From the NCBI GenBank assembly GCA_964590645.1, contig CAZPYJ010000001.1:124001-188000 (forward strand): 64,000 nucleotides of DNA, written 5' to 3'. The notes under the pieces are model-generated. The model was not told the origin of the DNA. It saw nothing but the letters and a program-made list of their open reading frames with translations, and did no database searches. Position 1 is the first letter of the stretch. Each line of letters begins with the position of its first letter. The position numbers and the translations under genes were made by a program. The DNA is from JAGNHN01 sp964590645 (GTDB lineage: Bacteria > Bacteroidota > Bacteroidia > Bacteroidales > JAGNHN01). Positions 59,215-64,000 of the stretch are shown here, piece after piece.

Positions 59215-60654
59215 TTAATTAGCCGTGCGAACCGCCCTGAAACCGTAGGAGCTGTTACGCAGATTATCGCTGTTGGCAGCATAGTAACGGGAAGATACCT
59301 GGAGGGTTTCTCTGAAATAATTGAAAGCTCCTCCCCTTAGTCCTACACCGTTAGATGTACTAATAGCACCGCCAACATACCCGGGCCATCCGCTGTTATC
59401 AGCGAATCCATCGTTGGTGAGTGCACCATCGCCGTGACTTCCGTTGAAGCTTCTTCCAGCCAGTGTTCCCAGGGTCACACAGCGCTCAAAAGCATTCCCG
59501 CTGAGTTCCATCACACCGTAAAAACTGGCTCCGGTTTCTTCCCGGTTGGGGTTGATGGCAGAGGAAGCAAATATCCCGCATCGGGCTGGCATTCCAATAT
59601 TGTTGAAAGTAGCGTTGTAAAGCGCATTTCCCGTTCCTTGTCCCGGGTTCGAAATCGATTCATTGGCCTGTCCGGGATTAACGAAATTATACACGGAGTT
59701 ATGAATATTCACACTTCCCCAGGCAAATTCACCGGGCACCGGAAACAGACCACCTCTGCTGGCTTTCTCAAACTCCAGTTCAGACATAGGACGCAGACCT
59801 GCCCAGTCGGCATAAGCACATCCGTCTGACCAGTTCAGGTAAGCCATCGCTCTTTCGGGTTCGTTAGCAGCATAATTAGGATGAAAACCACTAATGGGGT
59901 AATTGCTGATGACAGTCTGTATGCGGGATGAAGCCTGGACTGAAGTCAGGGCATTCAGGAAATCTGCATATTGTCCCTGGCTGGTCTCATACTTCATAAT
60001 ATAAAAACCCTGGTAACCGGTTGGATAGGTCGCATTGTTAATGGTAGTGATGCCATTGGCATCAATCCCATCATCTCCGTCCACCAGTATACCGGTCTGC
60101 TTAATCTGGGCATCATCGCTGTTTGCGGTGGTTCTGACAATTACTGGCTGGTCGGTAATTTGAACCGTTTTTGTGCTCGTTTGCTGAATAAATCTTCCAA
60201 ATGAGCCGCCATCCCCCAGGTAAAAATTCCCGGTCGGAATTTTTACCATCTCTATTCCACTCACTTTTACCTGAATATTGGCAGTGTTGGCAATGCCGTC
60301 AGCCAGATTATTCCAGCGAATATTGCAGGAAGTGAAGGTATTGGTACCAGCGCCATTGCTGGCACGAAAAACGAACAATCCCTTAAAATCCGAGGGAAGT
60401 TCAAAGGAAGCTCCGGCAGGAAAACTGTGCCCGGTACTGTTCAGGGTGGCGTGGAGCCAGTCTCCATTAGGCTGACGGTATTTGATAAAAACCCAGACCG
60501 CATCATAGTTCACCGCATCCTTCCAGGAGTTGTCCCAACTAAGGTCAAATCCGATATCACTACCATTAATGGTTACATTGGAAATACTCACATTATTGGC
60601 GTGAGATAGCTGCCAGAAAAAGGCAAGAAATAGCAAAAGAAGAAACTTTTTCAT
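59215..60654 (-). CDS. Exported protein with formylglycine-generating-enzyme (SUMF1) fold
   Basis: The 479 residues begin with a signal peptide (FLLLLFLAFFWQLSHA). Residues about 18-125 look like a beta-sandwich (VSISNVTINGSDIGFDLSWD), then comes an FGE/SUMF1 domain: GIEMVKIPTGNFYLGDGG, YIMKYETSQGQYADFLNAL, RAMAYLNWSDGCAYADWAGL, MSELEFEKASRGG, GLRGGAFNYF and YGFRAVRTAN at the end. FGE folds include sulfatase activators and the GldK/GldJ structural proteins; I see no proof of catalytic cysteines in the enzyme positions, so a structural or binding role is likely. I start at ATG 60654; an upstream in-frame start adds a non-signal stretch. Confidence 0.85.
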   Translation of the reverse strand: MKKFLLLLFLAFFWQLSHANNVSISNVTINGSDIGFDLSWDNSWKDAVNYDAVWVFIKYRQPNGDWLHATLNSTGHSFPAGASFELPSDFKGLFVFRASNGAGTNTFTSCNIRWNNLADGIANTANIQVKVSGIEMVKIPTGNFYLGDGGSFGRFIQQTSTKTVQITDQPVIVRTTANSDDAQIKQTGILVDGDDGIDANGITTINNATYPTGYQGFYIMKYETSQGQYADFLNALTSVQASSRIQTVISNYPISGFHPNYAANEPERAMAYLNWSDGCAYADWAGLRPMSELEFEKASRGGLFPVPGEFAWGSVNIHNSVYNFVNPGQANESISNPGQGTGNALYNATFNNIGMPARCGIFASSAINPNREETGASFYGVMELSGNAFERCVTLGTLAGRSFNGSHGDGALTNDGFADNSGWPGYVGGAISTSNGVGLRGGAFNYFRETLQVSSRYYAANSDNLRNSSYGFRAVRTAN

Positions 60655-60761
60655 CGTATAAGTGGCATTAATATGTCGTAGTACAATTCGAAACAACTTC
60701 CGAACCAGCTCATTACCAAGTTTTTATCCAAGTATTCCGCGTAATCTCAGGCTTATACGGG

Positions 60762-60785
60762 AAAAAATCAGGAACGTTTCCTGAT
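60762..60785 (-). terminator. Hairpin with T-run downstream of ilvA (minus strand)
   Basis: On the minus strand ATCAGGAA and TTCCTGAT pair perfectly around ACG (60767-60785) and run into six T. It may end ilvA transcripts. Because a -7 box lies at 60805-60812, it could also sit in the leader of the FGE-like gene. Confidence 0.6.
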
Positions 60786-60804
60786 ATATATACCATTTTC
60801 CAAG

Positions 60805-60812
60805 CAAAGGTA
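60805..60812 (-). promoter_or_regulatory. -7 box for the FGE-like/T9SS gene pair
   Basis: TACCTTTG on the minus strand, with a leader of about 145 bases to the ATG at 60654. The hairpin at 60762-60785 would lie near the start of this transcript. Confidence 0.4.
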
Positions 60813-60901
60813 ACCATAAAAAAGAAACTATATCCCAGAAAGACAAAGTATTATCCTACCGATTTTGACAGAATAGGCGTTTGGCTGCGCCGGTAAAAAA
60901 G

Positions 60902-62125
60902 CTAGGACAAGATTTTGTAGGATTGCCCCTTCCTGCTCAGGGCCTGGGTGATGAGGCCAAGCTGCGACTGTTCCTGTAAGTTGAAGGTTACCGTAACAAG
61001 GACATATCCGACAGGAACGGTGGTGATGGATCGCTCGTGGGAAATCTCGTCAATATTGGCACGCAGGGGTTCCAGAATATCAATGATGGATTTGAGTTCT
61101 CCTGCCACATCTGGAATGAGCACTGCAATGCGTGCACGCAGGCCTTCATCCATCATCCCTTTCTCCAGGATTTGTTCCAGTAATCCTGTGTTGATATTTC
61201 CACCGCTGATAACAGGAACGACCTTTCGGCCTCTGAAAGAGATCTTTTTGTGCAGGACGGCTGCCAATGCAGCCACGCCGGCCGGTTCAGCAAGGATTTT
61301 TGCACGCTGCAGAAGAAGATAAAGACTATGGGCGATTTCGGCATCCGATACAACAAGGATATCGTCCACATACTCTCTGGTGGCATCGAAGGTGAGCTGG
61401 CTCGGCGTTTTGACGGCAATACCATCGGCGATGGTTGCCATTTTGTTCAGTTTTACGGGTTTGCCTTCAGCCAGTGCATTTCTCATCGATTGTGCTCCCT
61501 CCGCTTCTACACCATATACCCGGATTTTGGGATTCAGATTCTTTATGGCAATAGCAATACCCGAGATCATTCCTCCTCCCCCGATCGGAACAAGAATATC
61601 TTGCACACTGTCCAGGTCATCGTAAATCTCAAGGCCCATCATTCCCTGCCCGGCAATGATCAAAGGGTCGTCAAAAGCGTGAACAAAGACGGCTCCGCTT
61701 TCCGCTCTGTAGTCCTGTGCTGCCGCCAGGGCATCGTCAAAGGCATTGCCTTTCAAAACCACATCTGCACCATACGAGCGCGTGGCAATTACCTTCAGGG
61801 GAGGGGTAAGCACCGGCATAAAAACGGTAGCTTTCGCGCCCATTTTCTTTGCAGCATAAGCCACCCCTTGGGCGTGATTGCCGGCCGAAGCACATACCAC
61901 CCCCCTCTTCAACTCCTCCTTTGAGAGAGAACAGATTTTGTTGTATGCCCCCCTAACCTTGAAGGATCCGGTGGATTGCAAGTTCTCCAGTTTCATAAAC
62001 ACACTGGCACCGGACATAGCGGAAAAGGTTTTGCTGTGCTCCAGGGGGGTGTGCTTAACAATGCCTTTTAACCTTTTCTGAGCAGCGATGATGTCGGAAA
62101 AGCGGGGTAATTCATAGTTATCCAT
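60902..62125 (-). CDS. ilvA: Threonine ammonia-lyase (threonine dehydratase)
   Basis: This PLP enzyme converts threonine to 2-oxobutyrate, the first step to isoleucine. The 407 residues have LENLQSTGSFKVRGAYNK with PLP lysine K56, SAGNHAQGVAYAAK near 82-95, the phosphate loop PIGGGGMISG near 183, and SGGNINTGLLEQIL near 311. An ACT domain of about 80 residues at the C-terminus (RARIAVLIPDVAGELKSIID, TFNLQEQSQLGLI) suggests allosteric control. The length and single ACT domain resemble the shorter biosynthetic or catabolic type common in this phylum. It starts 6 bases after the flavodoxin-like gene. Confidence 0.94.
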   Translation of the reverse strand: MDNYELPRFSDIIAAQKRLKGIVKHTPLEHSKTFSAMSGASVFMKLENLQSTGSFKVRGAYNKICSLSKEELKRGVVCASAGNHAQGVAYAAKKMGAKATVFMPVLTPPLKVIATRSYGADVVLKGNAFDDALAAAQDYRAESGAVFVHAFDDPLIIAGQGMMGLEIYDDLDSVQDILVPIGGGGMISGIAIAIKNLNPKIRVYGVEAEGAQSMRNALAEGKPVKLNKMATIADGIAVKTPSQLTFDATREYVDDILVVSDAEIAHSLYLLLQRAKILAEPAGVAALAAVLHKKISFRGRKVVPVISGGNINTGLLEQILEKGMMDEGLRARIAVLIPDVAGELKSIIDILEPLRANIDEISHERSITTVPVGYVLVTVTFNLQEQSQLGLITQALSRKGQSYKILS

Positions 62126-62131
62126 TGTATC

Positions 62132-62680
62132 CTATTCCTGTTTTTTAGTATGGTTTTCCATCATTTGAATAAAGGATGCTACCCTGCTTTGCATTTCACC
62201 TTTCATATTCTGGTCGGTGAGACGGGTCTTCATCACCGTATCCGGATCCTTCATTTTTTCTTCCGCGACCACCAGGCTTATGGGAAATGCCTCACAATGG
62301 GTGCACTTTTCCCCCAGTAACTCCTGCACCTTCTTGAATACGTGGCCGTGCCCGAATTTCTCATCCCTCTGCTCGAAGCCACTTCCGCAGCAGCTGATGA
62401 AAACCCAGTTGTCCACCCTGTTTTTGTAGCGTAGGATAAAATCCTTGAGCGGGGGAATGAGTTTGCCTACAAAGACAGGACCGCAAAGAATTACCCTGTC
62501 ATAGGCATCAGGACGAAGTTTCATTGGACGGATGCCCAAAGAGAGCTTTAGCAGGAAAAAGAAAAAGGCATCCAGTCGCGGCCGGATAGGCTCTATGTCA
62601 CATTGCAATCCTTCCGCGACTTTGTTTGCCAGATAGGCATTGTTACCTTTCACGGAGTAATATGCTACAAAGGTTTTCAT
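62132..62680 (-). CDS. Flavodoxin-like protein
   Basis: The 182 residues fit the flavodoxin fold: YYSVKGNNAYLANKVAEGL at the start replaces the S/T-x-T-G-N-T phosphate loop with S-V-K-G-N-N; RVILCGPVFVGKLIPPLKDF and NWVFISCCGSGFEQRD are the other two FMN loops. A hydrophobic insert FFFFLLKLSLGIRP lies between the first strand and the second loop. A cysteine pair in C-T-H-C-E is seen near residue 130. Electron transfer or quinone reduction is likely; partner unknown. The gene leads into ilvA with six bases between them. Confidence 0.82.
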   Translation of the reverse strand: MKTFVAYYSVKGNNAYLANKVAEGLQCDIEPIRPRLDAFFFFLLKLSLGIRPMKLRPDAYDRVILCGPVFVGKLIPPLKDFILRYKNRVDNWVFISCCGSGFEQRDEKFGHGHVFKKVQELLGEKCTHCEAFPISLVVAEEKMKDPDTVMKTRLTDQNMKGEMQSRVASFIQMMENHTKKQE

Positions 62681-62737
62681 AATGTAGGGATTGGGTGGTT
62701 GGGATTATGATTCTTATGCAAAGAAAAGGAGTTTGCG

Positions 62738-62816
62738 TCCACCTTCGTCAACCAAAGATTGACTGTGGTGGATAAATTTGAGGATGAGGGTCCACCTTCG
62801 CAAAGGCTATGATGGA
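62738..62816. repeat. Two REP-like hairpins with TCCACCTTCG core
   Basis: The first (62738-62772) pairs TCCACC with GGTGGA and GTCAA with TTGAC inside. The second (62791-62816) pairs TCCA with TGGA around CCTT/AAGG. Both share TCCACCTTCG. They lie in a non-coding stretch. Confidence 0.65.
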
Positions 62817-62967
62817 ACAGGGGAAAACAATTTGGAGTTTGGTGCAAATGTCAAAGTTCTCCTCCACACTCATCCTCAGTAATGGATAGGTCAGGATTGA
62901 GTTTGAGGAAGAGGAACAGGGGAAAACAATTTGGAGTTTGGTGCAAATGTCAAAGTTCTCCTCCACA
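62814..62967. repeat. Direct repeat with 99-bp period, cut by a gap
   Basis: A 55-bp block (GGAACAGGGGAAAACAATTT to CTCCTCCACA) occurs identically at 62814-62868 and 62913-62967. The second copy runs into a 100-N gap. The 44 bases between them are not repeated within the visible sequence. Confidence 0.9.
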
Positions 62968-63067
62968 NNNNNNNNNNNNNNNNNNNNNNNNNNNNNNNNN
63001 NNNNNNNNNNNNNNNNNNNNNNNNNNNNNNNNNNNNNNNNNNNNNNNNNNNNNNNNNNNNNNNNNNN
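62968..63067. other. Scaffold gap of 100 N
   Basis: Exactly 100 N, between a tandem repeat and the sequence next to tRNA-Leu. 62922-62941 and 63076-63095 are inverted copies (19 of 20 bases), so the gap lies inside a larger inverted repeat. Confidence 0.95.
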
Positions 63068-63096
63068 CTCATCCTCCAAACTCCAAACTGTTTTCG

Positions 63097-63180
63097 TACC
63101 CGGAGCGGGACTCGAACCCGCACAGCCGCGAGGCCAAGGGATTTTAAGTCCCTCGTGTCTACCAATTCCACCATCCGGGC
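63097..63180 (-). tRNA. tRNA-Leu, anticodon TAA
   Basis: 84 bases. The acceptor GCCCGGA pairs with TCCGGGT; the discriminator is A. The anticodon loop CTTAAAA gives TAA, which reads UUA. A long variable arm and GGTTCGAGTCC in the T arm fit leucine. No CCA is encoded. Confidence 0.95.
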
Positions 63181-63190
63181 ATTGATGGTG

Positions 63191-63198
63191 CAAAAATA
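63191..63198 (-). promoter_or_regulatory. -7 box for tRNA-Leu
   Basis: TATTTTTG on the minus strand ends 10 bases before the tRNA 5' end, an exact TAnnTTTG. Confidence 0.55.
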
Positions 63199-63220
63199 CA
63201 GATTCAGTCATCGAATCCAT

Positions 63221-63254
63221 AAAAAAAACAGGAAAGCTTTTGCTGTCCTGTTTT
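63221..63254 (-). terminator. Rho-independent terminator after tRNA-Gly
   Basis: AAAACAGGA and TCCTGTTTT pair over 9 bp with a 12-base loop and continue into four more T on the minus strand, starting one base after the tRNA-Gly 3' end. Confidence 0.85.
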
Positions 63255-63255
63255 G

Positions 63256-63328
63256 AGCGGAAAACGGGACTCGAACCCGCGACCCTAACCTTGGCAAGGT
63301 TATGCTCTACCAACTGAGCTATTTCCGC
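63256..63328 (-). tRNA. tRNA-Gly, anticodon GCC
   Basis: 73 bases. Acceptor GCGGAAA pairs with TTTCCGC; discriminator T. The anticodon loop TTGCCAA gives GCC, reading GGC and GGU. D arm GCTCAGTTGGTAGAGC and T arm GGTTCGAGTCC are standard. No CCA is encoded. Confidence 0.96.
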
Positions 63329-63338
63329 ATTGGGAGTG

Positions 63339-63346
63339 CAAATATA
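63339..63346 (-). promoter_or_regulatory. -7 box for tRNA-Gly
   Basis: TATATTTG on the minus strand ends 10 bases before the tRNA 5' end, the same spacing as for tRNA-Leu. Confidence 0.55.
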
Positions 63347-63415
63347 AAAAGCTTTCCGGAATTACAAATCACTTGGGTAAATTTTTAGCCCCGCCACCCG
63401 AGCCACCCCCGCAGC

Positions 63416-63530
63416 CCGAGCGTTGTCGAGTGCAGCCCGAGCGTAGTCGAGGGCTGCCTCCCCGAGCGTTGTCGAGTGCAGCCCGAGCGTAGTCGAGGGC
63501 TGCCTCCCCGAGCGTAGCCGAGGGCTACTT
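63416..63530. repeat. 46-bp tandem repeat with palindromic units, reaching into the mutS stop
   Basis: Two identical 46-bp units (63416-63461, 63462-63507) and a partial third share CCGAGCGT[T/A]GTCGAG. Each holds the hairpin GCAGCCC ... GGGCTGC (63432-63457 and 63478-63503). The partial unit overlaps the final codons of mutS at 63525. Confidence 0.9.
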
Positions 63531-64000
63531 CTTCCCCAAAAGCTTCTTAATCTCATTCAACTTCATCAAGGCCTCCACAGGGGTCAGCACATTGATGTCC
63601 GTCGCCAGAATGTCATCCCGGATCTGCTCCAATAAGGGGTCGTTAAGCTGGATGAAGCTTAGTTGAAAATCATTGCCGGGAGAAGGAGATGCTTTCCCTT
63701 TTCCCTTTCCGCCTTCTGTCAATTTTTCATTGCTGTGACTGGACTCCAGTCGGGCAAGCAATTCATTCGCCCTGGAAATCACCTGGGGAGGCATTCCTGC
63801 CATCCTTGCCACGTGTATCCCAAAGCTGTGCTCACTGCCCCCCTTGACCAACTTTCGGAGGAACAAGACTTTATTCCCGCTCTCACGCACAGCAATGTTG
63901 TAGTTTCTGATGCGGGGCATCGAGGCGGCCATCTGGTTCAATTCGTGGTAATGCGTTGCGAAGAGTACTTTTGGCCGGCTCACGGGATGCTGGTGAAGAT
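63525..64000 (-). CDS. mutS: DNA mismatch repair protein MutS, C-terminal part
   Basis: The gene continues past the window end; 157 C-terminal residues are visible. MutS binds mismatches and recruits the repair machinery with ATP. The visible part starts just before the switch motif: LHQHPVSRPKVLFATHYHEL, with the conserved T-H-Y-H-E-L, then SFGIHVARMAGMPPQVISRA and the C-terminal helices, a variable charged linker (about residues 85-105), and the dimer-forming ALMKLNEIKKLLGKK at the end. The frame is open to 64000, so no start codon is present; a GTG at 63983 is internal. The stop lies in the 46-bp palindromic repeat. Confidence 0.94.
   Translation of the reverse strand, partial: LHQHPVSRPKVLFATHYHELNQMAASMPRIRNYNIAVRESGNKVLFLRKLVKGGSEHSFGIHVARMAGMPPQVISRANELLARLESSHSNEKLTEGGKGKGKASPSPGNDFQLSFIQLNDPLLEQIRDDILATDINVLTPVEALMKLNEIKKLLGKK

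Noticed and set aside
62748..62966. Minus-strand 72-residue frame with an internal duplication
   Set aside because: The duplication is the 99-bp DNA repeat, which happens to be a multiple of three; there is no family match or plausible start region.
62814..62967. CRISPR array
   Set aside because: Only two repeats of 55 bp with one 44-bp spacer, no cas genes in the window and no array-like regularity before or after.

Overview
The window is a chromosomal stretch of a Bacteroidota genome. Four things point there. Several secreted proteins end in a type IX secretion (T9SS) sorting domain. The eight-base TAnnTTTG element that Bacteroidota use as the -7 promoter box sits in front of many genes. 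Family content is typical of the phylum: DUF4301, a BT_3928-type DoxX protein, DUF1599, PepE, a choice-of-anchor L protein and DUF4143 ATPases. Gene order such as DUF1599 / folP / cdaA and ruvX / def / TPR lipoprotein also fits. An ORP-like cluster (NifX-like proteins plus ferredoxin-bearing MinD ATPases) is mostly known from anaerobes. The order cannot be resolved from the sequence. Three runs of exactly 100 N are scaffold gaps, and each lies inside repeats.

Layout. 1-5034: rdgB (5' end missing), a secreted helical protein, pepE and a DUF4301 gene. 5035-13786: an accessory island with three DUF4143 AAA ATPases, an intact IS256-family element with an 8-bp target duplication, a large leucine-rich T9SS surface protein split by a gap, and several short copies of gene 3' ends lying beside the ATPases. 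13787-23401 (minus): DUF1599, DoxX-like protein, ABC permease, tpiA, prmA, a 1500-residue exported protein of unknown role and plsY. 23439-26864: folP and cdaA, converging on the ruvX-def-lipoprotein operon. 26952-30966: dapD, a membrane protein and the ORP-like cluster. 31023-35291: a GT9 glycosyltransferase, tsaC, a fused branched-chain 2-oxoacid dehydrogenase E1 and a flavodoxin. 35543-38053: an anchor-L T9SS protein, a small membrane protein and a broken fourth DUF4143 ATPase. 38123-48447: a hexanucleotide repeat, pckA, an ABC-F ATPase, a DUF1573 protein, mutS2, an anchored thioredoxin, DUF6132 and an AbgT-type transporter. 48556-58511: fabD, then a seven-gene minus-strand envelope-sugar operon (wbpE, wbpD, wbpB, nucleotide-sugar dehydrogenase, galE, rmlB, cpsB-like), an outer-membrane beta-barrel and the Kdo transferase. 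58508-64000: a GDG-repeat T9SS protein, an FGE/SUMF1-fold protein, ilvA, a flavodoxin-like protein, palindromic and tandem repeats around a gap, tRNA-Leu(TAA), tRNA-Gly(GCC) and the 3' end of mutS.

How genes work together. The wbp genes form a pathway from a UDP-HexNAc to a UDP-2,3-diacetamido uronic acid for a surface polysaccharide; rmlB, galE, the cpsB-like phosphatase, the GT9 enzyme and the Kdo transferase also belong to envelope glycan synthesis. plsY serves phospholipid synthesis and fabD fatty acid synthesis. cdaA makes c-di-AMP. The features most worth a second look are the duplicated gene tails around the DUF4143 ATPases, the ORP-like cluster, the pckA terminator that abuts the ABC-F start codon, and the repeat-filled gaps.
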